64,000 nt of DNA from Alcanivorax sp. REN37 (GCF_041102775.1 NZ_JBGCUO010000001.1:310001-374000), one strand, 5' to 3'. Counted from the first letter of the stretch, positions 26,803 through 35,442 are shown. Notes: a model not told the origin generated them from the letters alone. Translations and numbers: made by a program.

Positions 26803-27813
26803 ATGAACATGGCACTTCCCCAGTCTGCACGCACACAGGCCTGTGTGGTGGCGCGGCTGCTGCAGGATCAGGGCCATGCGCCGGAACGCGTTCTGGCGCA
26901 GCAAGGCCTCGGCAGTGACGATCTGCGCACACCGTGGGAATCGGTGCCCAGCGCCCGCATCACCGGGCTCTGGCGCACCGCCCGCGAACTGCTCGGCCCC
27001 GACTGTGGGCTGCTCGGCAGTCGATATCTGAACCTCGCGTCGTTCCAGGAGGTCGGTTACTGCGCGCTGACCGCGCCCACGGTGCTGCTGGGCCTGAAGG
27101 CGCTTGCCAATTATTTTCCGCTGGTGGCCGGCAACGGTTTGCTGATCGTCGAAGAGCGCGATGACGTGGTGGTGCTTACTTTCCACGAAAATCCGCTGTC
27201 GCCGATCTGCCACGCTGAAGTAGATCTGTTGTTTGCGGCATTGGTGCGAGAAATGGCGCGCCATTGCCTGCAACCAATAGTGCCGCTGCAGGTGGAGTTG
27301 CAGCAGCGCGGCCGCAGTGGCAGTCGCTTGTACCGTGATTGTTTCGGCGTGCAGCCGTATTTCGGCACGGTGCAGGATCGCATGCTGTTCAGCCGTCACG
27401 ACCTGATGCAGACACCGAACGGTGCCAACCCGGATGTCTACCAGCGGTTGCACCACGAGCTGGCGCGCAATCTGCGCAGCAGTGAAGGGTCGCTGCAGGA
27501 AAAAGTCAGTTCGTTGCTCATGCACGTGCTGCCGGGTGGGGTGTTCGAGCTGGAAGAAATTGCTCGGCGCCTCGGTCTGTCTGCCCGCACTTTGCAACGT
27601 CGGCTGGCGGCCGAAGGCGTGGTGTTCAGCGCCTTGCTGGAGCAGGCGCGTAAGGACATCGCGCTGCAACGGGTGAAGCGTGGCAACCAGAGCATCAAGG
27701 AAATTGCCTACACCCTCGGCTATGCCGACATGAACAACTTCACTCGCGCCTTCAAGCGTTGGTTCGGCGCGCCGCCGTCGCACTATCGCCACCAACACCG
27801 GCCATCAGGCTGA
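26803..27813 (+). CDS. AraC-family transcriptional regulator
   Basis: 336 residues. An N-terminal ligand-sensing region of the OruR/ArgR-like AraC type (about 15-205, e.g. VARLLQDQGHAPERVLAQQGL) is followed by a C-terminal double helix-turn-helix (about 240-330) with LEEIARRLGLSARTLQRRLAAEG and the signature IKEIAYTLGYADMNNFTRAFKRWFG. AraC proteins of this type often respond to amino acids or fatty acids. It sits inside the operon (30 nt after Roadblock B, 3 nt before the next gene), so it may autoregulate the cluster or control the speA gene beyond. The effector is unknown. Confidence 0.87.
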   Translation: MNMALPQSARTQACVVARLLQDQGHAPERVLAQQGLGSDDLRTPWESVPSARITGLWRTARELLGPDCGLLGSRYLNLASFQEVGYCALTAPTVLLGLKALANYFPLVAGNGLLIVEERDDVVVLTFHENPLSPICHAEVDLLFAALVREMARHCLQPIVPLQVELQQRGRSGSRLYRDCFGVQPYFGTVQDRMLFSRHDLMQTPNGANPDVYQRLHHELARNLRSSEGSLQEKVSSLLMHVLPGGVFELEEIARRLGLSARTLQRRLAAEGVVFSALLEQARKDIALQRVKRGNQSIKEIAYTLGYADMNNFTRAFKRWFGAPPSHYRHQHRPSG

Positions 27814-27816
27814 ATC

Positions 27817-29358
27817 ATGTGGGGCGCGGCGCAGATCGAAATCGTGGCAGCGCTGGGGCAGGCACCGGGGTTGTCGCCGGAACAGGTGGCTCGCACTTCA
27901 TGCCATCCGCAGGTGCTGTCGCGGCTGAGCCGTTTCAGTGGACGTCCGGTTACCGAGATCTATGCCTGCGCTGACCGGGTGATCAAGACCCGCAGCGAGC
28001 TGGAGTTCGCCGCCGCCGCCGCCGCACGCGATTGGATCGCCGCGCGCTGTGAGCACGAGCGGCTGCTCGGCTGTTACCACCCGGAAAAGACCTGGCTGGT
28101 GCTGCATGGTGACCACAGTGTCAAAGTGGCCAGCGTCACGCCACGGCTGGTGGCGTTGGATGATGCGCTGCAGCAGGCCGGCGCTGAGGTGGCTGAAGGC
28201 CTCGCTCAGGTGGCCAGCCTGTGCTTGGCGGTGGCGGCGCGCAGCGATGTGGCACTGGATGAAGGGCTGAGCAACTTTGCTTTCACCGCTTCCGGGCAAC
28301 TGGTTTACCTCGACGACGATCATTATCCGCTGCAACAGCATTCGTCCCTGTGCGCCACGCTGGTGACCTGGATCCGGCGCTTCACTGCGTTGCCAGCGGC
28401 GGCTTGGGAGCAGGTGGGTGGCCACATGCGCACCCAATTGTTGGCCAGCTATGGTGATGAAGGGTTGGCCCAGACGCTGGCGTCGCAGCTCTATGACCAT
28501 TTTGTCGCCGGCGCGGCTCAAGAATCCCACCGTGCCGCCTTGGCGGCAGGTCTGTGCCGCTCGGAGCGTGATTGCCGGGGCCGCTCGGCCGTCGGTGCCT
28601 GTTTCGAAGCCGGCAGCTTTCCGCGCCGGACGCTGGTGATGGCCGATATCTACGGCAATCTGCCAGCCCTAGAAGCCATCCTGCGACAAGCTGATGCTGA
28701 CGACATTGATGACATCTTGGTGCTTGGGGATGTGGTCGGTTATGGCCCGGCACCGGGCGCCTGCATTGACTTGCTGCGCACCCGTGGTTGCCACGTGCTG
28801 CAAGGCAACCTCGATTGGCTCGCCTCCAGCGATCAGTGCCTGGACGGCATTTCCGATGCGGCACGTTGGAGCGTGGAATGGACCCGGCAACAACTGTCTC
28901 CGGCACAGCGGGACTGGTTGGCCGGCTTGCCGCGCACGCTCGACGGTGATAGCTGGCTTGGGGTCCATGGTGCACTGGTGGAGCCGCGCCCGCTGTTTGG
29001 CTACATCTACGACGCCACCGCTGAAGACAACCTTGCGGCGGTGGTCAAGCGCGGCAAAAAGTGGCTGCTGCATGGCCAAAGCCACCGCCAGGGCGTGTTT
29101 TACCTGCGTCGCGGTTTGGATGGCTTTGTCGCGGCCGACCACGTGGCGCTGGCGCCATTCGAAGCCGGCCTGATCTGCCCAGGCTCGGTGGGACGCAGCC
29201 GCCATGGCCGTGATGGCTGTGAATATCTGGTGATCGATTGGCAGCAGATGCGGGTGCGCGGTCACCGCCTTCCCTATGACGCCTCCACTGTGGTGCTGGA
29301 TATGGCAGGCCACGGTTTCCCGGCGTTGCTCAGTAACGGTTTCCTAACCCGCAACTGA
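27817..29358 (+). CDS. Kinase-like region fused to metallophosphoesterase
   Basis: 513 residues in two parts. Residues about 40-200 look like a divergent protein-kinase fold: a Lys in VIK (K57), a catalytic-loop-like D148-x4-N153 (LDEGLSNFAF) and an acidic D166-D168 (LVYLDDDHYP) at the DFG position; this reading is tentative. Residues about 270-510 are a YfcE/MJ0936-type metallophosphoesterase (MADIYGNLPALEAIL, GDVVGYGPAPG, GNLDW, HGQSH, PGSVGRSRHG). The first metal motif reads D277-I-Y279 where DxH is normal, and GHTH is GQSH, so activity may be altered. It is the last gene of the GTPase-Roadblock operon, 3 nt after araC. Confidence 0.72.
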   Translation: MWGAAQIEIVAALGQAPGLSPEQVARTSCHPQVLSRLSRFSGRPVTEIYACADRVIKTRSELEFAAAAAARDWIAARCEHERLLGCYHPEKTWLVLHGDHSVKVASVTPRLVALDDALQQAGAEVAEGLAQVASLCLAVAARSDVALDEGLSNFAFTASGQLVYLDDDHYPLQQHSSLCATLVTWIRRFTALPAAAWEQVGGHMRTQLLASYGDEGLAQTLASQLYDHFVAGAAQESHRAALAAGLCRSERDCRGRSAVGACFEAGSFPRRTLVMADIYGNLPALEAILRQADADDIDDILVLGDVVGYGPAPGACIDLLRTRGCHVLQGNLDWLASSDQCLDGISDAARWSVEWTRQQLSPAQRDWLAGLPRTLDGDSWLGVHGALVEPRPLFGYIYDATAEDNLAAVVKRGKKWLLHGQSHRQGVFYLRRGLDGFVAADHVALAPFEAGLICPGSVGRSRHGRDGCEYLVIDWQQMRVRGHRLPYDASTVVLDMAGHGFPALLSNGFLTRN

Positions 29359-29373
29359 GGCGGCAAATAGGCA

Positions 29374-29402
29374 TTGGGTCTTGTCGGAGGGTCTGTGATA
29401 AT
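29374..29402 (+). promoter_or_regulatory. Promoter of speA
   Basis: TTGGGT (29374-29379), a 17-nt spacer, then GATAAT (29397-29402), 24 nt before the ATG. speA can thus be expressed apart from the upstream operon. Confidence 0.55.
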
Positions 29403-29425
29403 CGCCGGCCTGATGAGGAGAGGCC

Positions 29426-31321
29426 ATGACCACGTCTACACCGCTTCTGCCGCACGAGAGTGCTGGTATCTACAACGTTGATCGCTGGGGCGAGGGGTAC
29501 TTTTCGGTGGATGCGGCCGGGCATGTGACGGTCTGTCCCAGCGGCAACCCCGCCGCCGGTAGCGCCCGCTTGCAGGCGGTGTTCGATGCGTGCCGCGAAC
29601 AGGGGCTGCGCTCCCCAGTGTTGGTGCGCTTTGACGGTATCTTGCGCCACCGCGTGCGGCGGCTGTCGGAAGCCTTCCATGCCGCGATCCTGGCGCACGA
29701 TTACGAAGGCGCCTACACCCCGGTTTACCCCATCAAGGTCAACCAGCAGCGGCGCGTGGTGCACGAAATCCTGCAACCGCGCGAAGACGGCGTGCGCGTT
29801 GGGCTGGAGGCGGGCTCTAAGCCGGAGCTGATGGCGGTGCTGGCGCACTCCGGTGATGCCGGCAACATCATCGTCTGCAACGGCTACAAAGATCGTGAGT
29901 ACATCCGCTTGGCGCTGATGGGCGAACGATTCGGCTACAAAGTCCACATCGTGGTCGAAAAAATGTCCGAGCTACCGCTGATCCTGGCCGAAGCGCGGGC
30001 GTTGGGCGTGCGTCCGCGCATTGGTCTGCGCGTGCGGCTGATGTCGCTCGGCAAAGGCAACTGGCAGAACACCGGTGGCGAAAAATCCAAGTTCGGGTTG
30101 TCGGCCTCGCAACTGGTGCAGGCAGTGGAGCAGTGCCGCGACGCTGGCTACCTCGACAGCCTGTGCATGCTGCATTTCCACCTCGGTTCGCAGATCGCCA
30201 ACCTGCAAGACATCAAGACCGGCATGCGCGAGGCGACTCGCTACTTCCAAGAGATGCATGGTCTCGGCGCGCCGATCTCGATCCTCGACGTAGGCGGTGG
30301 TCTGGGCGTGGATTACGAGGGCACCCGCTCGCGCTCCGCTTGCTCAATGAACTATGCGCTGGAAGATTATGCCAGCGCCATCGTGCAGACCGTACGCGAT
30401 GCTGCCGACCGAGCCGGTCTGCCGCATCCAGAGTTGATCAGCGAATCCGGCCGTGCCTTGACCGCCCACCATGCGGTGCTGCTGGTGAGCGTGATTGACC
30501 GCGAGCTGTTGCGCACTTGCGCGGTGGCAGAGCCGCAGGAGGACGCCCCGGAAGAGCTTCATCAGCTGTGGCGCTTGCAGCAACAGGTAGCCCAGCCGCG
30601 CCAACCTTGGCTGGAGCTGCACCAAGATGTGCTGGCGGCTTGGCAGGATGTACACCAGCGTTACCTGTTCGGTGAGCTGGGGCTGAGCGATCGGGCTGCC
30701 GCCGAAAAGCTGTACACCAACTGCCTGCTGTCCATCCGTGCGGCGCTGGATCCGACTCGGCGCCAACAGCGCGAGTTGCTGGACCAGCTCAACGAAGTGC
30801 TGGCGGACAAGCTGTTCGTCAATTTCTCGGTGTTCCAGTCGGTGCCGGACGTGTGGGGGATCGACCAGATTTTCCCGATCCTGCCGCTGCGTGGCCTGCA
30901 CGGGCCCACCGAAACCCGGGCGGTGTTGCAGGACATCACCTGTGACTCCGACGGCCGCATCGATGAATATGTGGACGGCGAAGGGCTGGAAAACACCTTA
31001 CCACTGCCGGCGGACTGCGGTGACGAGCTGGGTATTTTCATGGTCGGCGCTTACCAAGAAATCCTTGGTGACATGCACAACCTGTTCGGTGACACCGATT
31101 CCGTGGATGTGGATATCGACGCAGACGGCAGCATTCATCTGGATCATGCAATTCAGGGGGATACCGTCAGTTCGGTGCTGCGTTACGTGAATTACGACAC
31201 TGAAGACCTGATGTGTTTGTTGCGCGCTCACGCCGACCGGGCGGCACTGTCGGATGCCGAGCGTGAGGCATTCCTCAGCGAAATCGAGGATGGCTTGGCC
31301 GGCTACACCTACCTTGAGTAA
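29426..31321 (+). CDS. speA: Biosynthetic arginine decarboxylase SpeA
   Basis: 631 residues, the normal length for biosynthetic SpeA. This PLP enzyme converts arginine to agmatine, the first step to putrescine and then spermidine. The PLP lysine lies in VYPIKVNQQRRVVHEIL (about residues 102-118), with glycine-rich phosphate binding in ISILDVGGGLGVDYEGT, the ESGRALTAHHAVLL segment, and the C-terminal IFMVGAYQEILGDMHNLFGD. ATGAGGAGA precedes the ATG. The neighbouring GTPase operon and nearby speE make a polyamine-rich context. It is followed by a clear terminator. Confidence 0.95.
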   Translation: MTTSTPLLPHESAGIYNVDRWGEGYFSVDAAGHVTVCPSGNPAAGSARLQAVFDACREQGLRSPVLVRFDGILRHRVRRLSEAFHAAILAHDYEGAYTPVYPIKVNQQRRVVHEILQPREDGVRVGLEAGSKPELMAVLAHSGDAGNIIVCNGYKDREYIRLALMGERFGYKVHIVVEKMSELPLILAEARALGVRPRIGLRVRLMSLGKGNWQNTGGEKSKFGLSASQLVQAVEQCRDAGYLDSLCMLHFHLGSQIANLQDIKTGMREATRYFQEMHGLGAPISILDVGGGLGVDYEGTRSRSACSMNYALEDYASAIVQTVRDAADRAGLPHPELISESGRALTAHHAVLLVSVIDRELLRTCAVAEPQEDAPEELHQLWRLQQQVAQPRQPWLELHQDVLAAWQDVHQRYLFGELGLSDRAAAEKLYTNCLLSIRAALDPTRRQQRELLDQLNEVLADKLFVNFSVFQSVPDVWGIDQIFPILPLRGLHGPTETRAVLQDITCDSDGRIDEYVDGEGLENTLPLPADCGDELGIFMVGAYQEILGDMHNLFGDTDSVDVDIDADGSIHLDHAIQGDTVSSVLRYVNYDTEDLMCLLRAHADRAALSDAEREAFLSEIEDGLAGYTYLE

Positions 31322-31338
31322 GTGTGGTCAGTGATGAG

Positions 31339-31364
31339 GAAGGCGCTACGGCGCCTTTTTCATT
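31339..31364 (+). terminator. speA terminator
   Basis: 7-bp stem AAGGCGC/GCGCCTT with a TACG tetraloop (31340-31357) followed by a T-rich tail. Confidence 0.88.
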
Positions 31365-31533
31365 TTCTGATGAGCGGCGAAGGCGGCGGATAACTTATGG
31401 TAGGCCGCTATTTTTCTCGGCAGCTATTACTGCGCTACCGGACGCCTGATATCTAAAAATTGGGACTGTTTTTTTGTTCAACTGCTGTCAATTTCAGTTG
31501 TAGAAATATTTTTTTTAAAAGACCTATTGCATA
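31365..31533. other. AT-rich intergenic patch
   Basis: The segment 31440-31535 is much richer in A/T (runs of T7, T8 and A4) than anything nearby. It contains a small inverted repeat, CAACTG/CAGTTG. It probably includes the 3' end of the DUF523 transcript on the minus strand. No coding frame is supported. Confidence 0.5.
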
Positions 31534-32094
31534 TCAGTCTATGCCTTGTCGGTATCTCCACACCGCCAGCACAAAGTTTTGCAGCCGTGCTGGTTGCTGC
31601 AAGGACACCTCATCGGCTATCGGCAATAGTGGATGCTGGGCACGCAGCGCACTGGAAAAAGCGCCGTCCGTGAGCGAGTGACTGCCATCGGCTTGGTGCA
31701 GCACTGCAGTACCCAGCCCGCAGCTCGGTGAGCGGGCCTTGAGCAGCGCACCGTGCACATTCGTTACTCGCTGTACCTGGTCGCGCACCGCGACAGTGAC
31801 ATCCCGCTGTCGGTCGTCACATCCCTGCAGGCGCACGCCGGCGCTGGTTTCATACAGCGCGATCGGTGGTCGAGGGGTACCCAACCCGGCGCCCACTTCC
31901 GGGCACAACGCGGTGAAGCGACACCAGGGCGCCAGCCTTTGCAGCAACAGCGGCGTATATTTATCGCGTCCGTCGTAACGCACCGGCCGGCCCAACAGGC
32001 AGGCGCTGACCAACAGCAGTGCTGGGGGGGCGTCCGGGTCGAGACCGGCGTTGCGCAATGCGTGGGCAATACCGTCATCGGCAGGAGTCGTCAT
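31534..32094 (-). CDS. DUF523 family protein
   Basis: 186 residues from ATG 32094 (MTTPADDGIAHALRNAG), with AAAGG 8 nt upstream. Family hallmarks are present: LLVSACLLGRPVRYDGRDK with its Cys, LCPEVGAGLGTPRPPI with the second Cys, and ALLKARSPSCGLGTAVL with the third. These three Cys motifs define DUF523 (YbbK-like) and suggest metal or Fe-S binding; no activity is established. The start codon overlaps that of the divergent dehydrogenase gene, so promoters for each must lie in the other's coding region. Confidence 0.85.
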   Translation of the reverse strand: MTTPADDGIAHALRNAGLDPDAPPALLLVSACLLGRPVRYDGRDKYTPLLLQRLAPWCRFTALCPEVGAGLGTPRPPIALYETSAGVRLQGCDDRQRDVTVAVRDQVQRVTNVHGALLKARSPSCGLGTAVLHQADGSHSLTDGAFSSALRAQHPLLPIADEVSLQQPARLQNFVLAVWRYRQGID

Positions 32095-33052
32095 GCTGGG
32101 TACCTTTCTTGATCTCGCCACATTGCAGCCGCAAGACCTCGACTTGAGCGAGTTGTGGGCCAGTCTGCCGCGCTGGCAATCCCATGCCACCACTGCACCA
32201 GCCGACCGACGTGCTCATTTGCACGGCGCCACGGTGGCGGTTACCAACAAGGTGCTGCTGGATGCGCCCACACTGGCTGCTGCCGAGCAACTGAAACTGA
32301 TCTGCATCGCCGCAACCGGTACCAACAATGTGGACCTGGCCGCCGCCGCTGAGCAGGGCATTCAAGTGTGCAATGTGCGCGATTATGCCGTGGCCAGCGT
32401 CGGCCAGCACACTTTGGCGCTGATGCTGGGGCTGGCCACGCAATGGGCGCGTTACCAAGCCGCCGTGCAGCGCGGTGACTGGTCGCGCAGTGAGCTGTTT
32501 TGCTTGATGGATTATCCAGCGGTAGAGCTGGCTGGCCGCACCTTGGGCATCGTCGGTTACGGGCGTCTCGGGCAGGAAGTGGCGCGGCTTGGCGCCGCTC
32601 TGGGTATGCAGGTGAATGTGGCCGCCAGCTTACGTGCCAACGCCGCCCCAGAAGCCGGCCGTTTGCCGCTGGAGCACGTGTTGGCGCAGAGCGATGTGCT
32701 GTCGCTGCACTGCCCACTGACGCCGGAGACCGCCGGCTTAATCAATGCCGAGCGCTTGGCGCTGATGAAACGCGGAGCATTGCTGGTCAACACCGCGCGC
32801 GGCGGCCTGATTGATGAAGCCGCGTTGGCGGCAGCCTTGCGCAGCGGTCAGCTCGGTGGCGCCGCTCTCGACACGCTGTCGGTGGAACCGCCGCCGGCGG
32901 ACCATCCGCTGTTGGGAATGCGCGACTGCAATCTGATCTTGACGCCGCACAGCGCTTGGCTGGCCCGCGAAGCGCGTCAGCGGTTGATCGGCATTGTGGC
33001 GGACAATATCCACTCTTGGCGCCAAGGCGCGCTGCACAACCGAGTGGTGTGA
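32093..33052 (+). CDS. D-2-hydroxyacid dehydrogenase
   Basis: 319 residues from ATG 32093 (AGGAG 5 nt upstream). It is an NAD(P)-dependent dehydrogenase of the D-isomer family. The dinucleotide loop is LGIVGYGRLGQEVARLG, the signature helix LMKRGALLVNTARGGLIDEAAL and the catalytic His region LILTPHSAW, with Arg and Glu in the SVEPPPADHPLL and ARGG neighbourhood. It resembles hydroxypyruvate/glycerate dehydrogenase (HprA-like) members; the exact substrate is unknown. It is followed after 9 nt by a broken yjbQ. Confidence 0.85.
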   Translation: MLGTFLDLATLQPQDLDLSELWASLPRWQSHATTAPADRRAHLHGATVAVTNKVLLDAPTLAAAEQLKLICIAATGTNNVDLAAAAEQGIQVCNVRDYAVASVGQHTLALMLGLATQWARYQAAVQRGDWSRSELFCLMDYPAVELAGRTLGIVGYGRLGQEVARLGAALGMQVNVAASLRANAAPEAGRLPLEHVLAQSDVLSLHCPLTPETAGLINAERLALMKRGALLVNTARGGLIDEAALAAALRSGQLGGAALDTLSVEPPPADHPLLGMRDCNLILTPHSAWLAREARQRLIGIVADNIHSWRQGALHNRVV

Positions 33053-33061
33053 GGACAAGCG

Positions 33062-33508
33062 ATGGCCGGGGAGTCGGTCTGGTGGCAACTACGGCTGATA
33101 TTGATGTCGCGCGAGCGCGGCATTCAGCTGATCACCGATGACATTTAGGCGGCGCCTTAATTGACTGCACTGGAAGTTGGCCACTCTGGATGTGGGGTCG
33201 TTGCACTTGTTGCTGCAGCACACCTCGGCGTCACTGGCGATCAGCGAGCATGGCGACCCGCCGGTGCATGGCGATCTGGAAGCCATAGTGCTGCGCTGGA
33301 AGCCGAATATTATCGCCGCCGCGAAGAAGGCCCAGATGACATGCCGGCCCCTCTCAAGAGCATGCCGATCGGTGGTCGGCTAAGGTTGCCGGTGGGCAAT
33401 GGTTGTTTGCAGCTTGGGACGTGGCGGGGCATCTACCTGCGCGCGCACCGTCTCAACGGCGGTGCGCGCCAGATGGTGCTAACGCTACAGGAGCAGCGCC
33501 AGCGCTGA
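33062..33508 (+). pseudogene. yjbQ: Degraded YjbQ/UPF0047 family gene
   Basis: Pieces of one YjbQ protein are spread over two frames. SVWWQLRLILMSRERGIQLI runs from ATG 33062 until TAG 33146 and TAA 33158 in frame. SLHLLLQHTSASLAISEHGD continues in another frame (about 33180-33310). EGPDDMPAPLKSMPIGG through LQLGTWRGIYLRAHR returns to the first frame (to 33508). Two stops plus a compensating pair of indels are needed to explain this. The family has weak thiamine-phosphate synthase activity and supports toxicity tolerance. A GAGG and short spacing show it was once co-transcribed with the dehydrogenase. Confidence 0.9.
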
Positions 33509-33511
33509 GGC

Positions 33512-34150
33512 TTACTGGCCGATGTAATCGCGGAATGCGCGGCGCTCATCTGGGGTCGCTTCGCTCCAGAACCGTTTCAGCTCATCCAGGTAGCTGCCAC
33601 GGGGGGCGGCGGGTGCTGCTACCGGCGCTGCTGCGGCCGGTGTGCTGTCATTGGAAATCAGGTTGCTGATCAAATTCGGGCGCGCAATGCCGCTGGCGCG
33701 GGTCGGGGTTTTCACGCCGGATGCCAGGTTCAGGCTCCAACCACGGAAATCTTCCGACAGCGCTTCGGCGTCATCGCGGCTGCGCGGTGCGGCGAAGCCC
33801 AGTTCGAAGCGGTCGCCGGGGCGGCCATCGACGGTGAAGTACACCGGTGCCGAACGGAAGATCACGTGCGATTCGATGGTGCTGTCCCACAACTCTTTGT
33901 AGTAGGCGAGGATCTCGTGGCGGCCGGGGCTCAGTGCCAGCTCACGGGTGCCGCCGGAGAACAGTGTGCTGGCGCCTTTGATCTGCGCACCGTCCAGCGT
34001 CATCAGTTCGATTTGCTCCGGTACCTTGACCATCACCAGCTCGGCGGCAGCGCGCTCTGGGCCGTCATAGAGCTTCACGGTAGCAGCGCTTTGGCACGCG
34101 CTGACCAGGGTAGCAAGCAACGCAATCAGGGCAACACGAACAACAGACAT
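33512..34150 (-). CDS. DUF2057 (YccT-like) lipoprotein
   Basis: 212 residues from ATG 34150 (GGAG 7 nt upstream). A signal with lipobox (IALLATLVSAC, Cys near 19) is followed by the DUF2057 core: TVKLYDGPERAAAELVMVKVP, a GGTRELALSPGRHEILAYYKE segment and a strand-rich region. The C-terminus is a low-complexity Ala/Pro linker and a helix (YLDELKRFWSEATPDERRAF). It is likely anchored to a membrane facing the periplasm. The role is unknown; the related YccT has been tied to curli control in Salmonella, which cannot be assumed here. Confidence 0.8.
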   Translation of the reverse strand: MSVVRVALIALLATLVSACQSAATVKLYDGPERAAAELVMVKVPEQIELMTLDGAQIKGASTLFSGGTRELALSPGRHEILAYYKELWDSTIESHVIFRSAPVYFTVDGRPGDRFELGFAAPRSRDDAEALSEDFRGWSLNLASGVKTPTRASGIARPNLISNLISNDSTPAAAAPVAAPAAPRGSYLDELKRFWSEATPDERRAFRDYIGQ

Positions 34151-34250
34151 GGCAGTACTCCAGTGGCGAGCGGCCCATGATGCGCGGCCGGCATGAAGAA
34201 ATTGTGACAGTGCCGCAGATCGCACTGCCGAGAGTGGCAGTGCGGGTGGG

Positions 34251-34817
34251 TCAGCGGCAGTGCTTTTTGTCGATCGGCAGCTCGCGGTTGTTGGCCAGCC
34301 GGATCACGGTTTTCTGCAGCAGGATGTTGTTCGGCAGCGTGTAGCGGTGACCGTCCGGGTCTTCCAGTGTCAGGTAGATCAAACCCATGTGGCGCACGCG
34401 CCCGGTTACGGTGTTGTCGCCATCAAGCACGCGGATGCGGTCGCCGACACCGTAGGGCGAGCTGAAGAAGAGGATGAAGGCGGCGGTGACGTTGGACAGA
34501 ATCGACCACGCCGCAAACAGCGCGATACCGACCAGTGCGAAGAACGACGACGCCACCACCATAAAGCCCTGGCCGGTGAAGCCCCAGATGCCGCTGAGGG
34601 TGAAGAACACAATGAACAGCGTCACCACGTTGATCAGCACTGTCACTTGGAAAGTGCGGCCCAGCGGGTAGCCACGCATCTCGCCGAAGCGGCGCGCCAG
34701 TCGGCGCGCCAGACTGGCACCGCCGAAAAGGATAATCAGCGCCAGCACCGTCGACAGGATGCGCATGAAGGTGTGTTGCTGGACGTATTCGGCGAGCAGC
34801 TCAACCACGGTGGTCAC
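34251..34817 (-). CDS. Small MscS-family channel protein
   Basis: 188 residues, a minimal MscS-type protein starting at GTG 34817. Three hydrophobic segments (about 17-38, 58-76, 82-112) precede the beta domain. The third includes the pore-helix-like FFALVGIALFAAWSILSNVTAAFILF, and then SPYGVGDRIRVLDGDNTVTGRV follows. The end LPNNILLQKTVIRLANN is typical. It lacks the long C-terminal alpha/beta vestibule of E. coli MscS (286 residues). Its start lies inside the 3' end of the upstream hydrolase gene (17-nt overlap), so translation is probably coupled. Confidence 0.82.
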   Translation of the reverse strand: MTTVVELLAEYVQQHTFMRILSTVLALIILFGGASLARRLARRFGEMRGYPLGRTFQVTVLINVVTLFIVFFTLSGIWGFTGQGFMVVASSFFALVGIALFAAWSILSNVTAAFILFFSSPYGVGDRIRVLDGDNTVTGRVRHMGLIYLTLEDPDGHRYTLPNNILLQKTVIRLANNRELPIDKKHCR

Positions 34818-35442
34818 TCACGAAGGGGTTGGTGTTGCGTTCCTGTCCGAAGGTGGACATCGGGCCGTGGCCGGGAATGAAAGCCACATCGTCACCCAGC
34901 GGGAACAGCCGGTTGCGGATTGAATCCACCAGCGCTGCGTGGTCGCCACGGGGAAAATCGGTGCGGCCGATGGACCCGGCAAACAGTACATCGCCGACCA
35001 CAGCAAGTCGCGCATCGGCGGCAAAAAACACCACGTGGCCGGGAGTGTGGCCGGGACAATGCAGCACCTGCAGAGTCTGCTCGCCCACCGTCACTTGGTC
35101 GCCGTGTTCCAGCCAGCGGTCCGGGGTAAAGGCGCGCGCCGGCGGGAAACCGAACATGGCGGATTGCTGCGGCAGCATGTCGATCCAGAACTGGTCGTCG
35201 CGGTGCGGGCCTTCTACCGGGATGGCAAACCGCTCCGCCAGATCAGCCACGGCGCCGGCATGGTCGATGTGGGCGTGGGTCACCAGAATTTTCTCCACCT
35301 CGCCGCCCAGTTCGGCAATCGCCGCCTCGATCGCCGGCAGGTCGCCGCCGGGATCGCACACCGCGATCTTACCAGTGCTCTCACACACCAGCAGTGAACA
35401 GTTTTGGGCGAAGGCCGTGACCGGCAAAATGGCGTATTTCAT
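34801..35442 (-). CDS. MBL-fold hydrolase (glyoxalase II/YcbL-like)
   Basis: 213 residues from ATG 35442 (MKYAILPVTAFAQNCSLLVC). The metal motif is ILVTHAHIDHAGAV (HxHxDH, about residues 54-67), with later ligands in LHCPGHTPGHVVF and FIPGHGP, the standard class II glyoxalase-like set for two metals. YcbL-type proteins hydrolyse S-lactoylglutathione weakly; the true substrate is unknown. It overlaps the downstream MscS gene by 17 nt. A minus-strand TATACT at 35490-35485 may be the -10. Confidence 0.85.
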   Translation of the reverse strand: MKYAILPVTAFAQNCSLLVCESTGKIAVCDPGGDLPAIEAAIAELGGEVEKILVTHAHIDHAGAVADLAERFAIPVEGPHRDDQFWIDMLPQQSAMFGFPPARAFTPDRWLEHGDQVTVGEQTLQVLHCPGHTPGHVVFFAADARLAVVGDVLFAGSIGRTDFPRGDHAALVDSIRNRLFPLGDDVAFIPGHGPMSTFGQERNTNPFVSDHRG

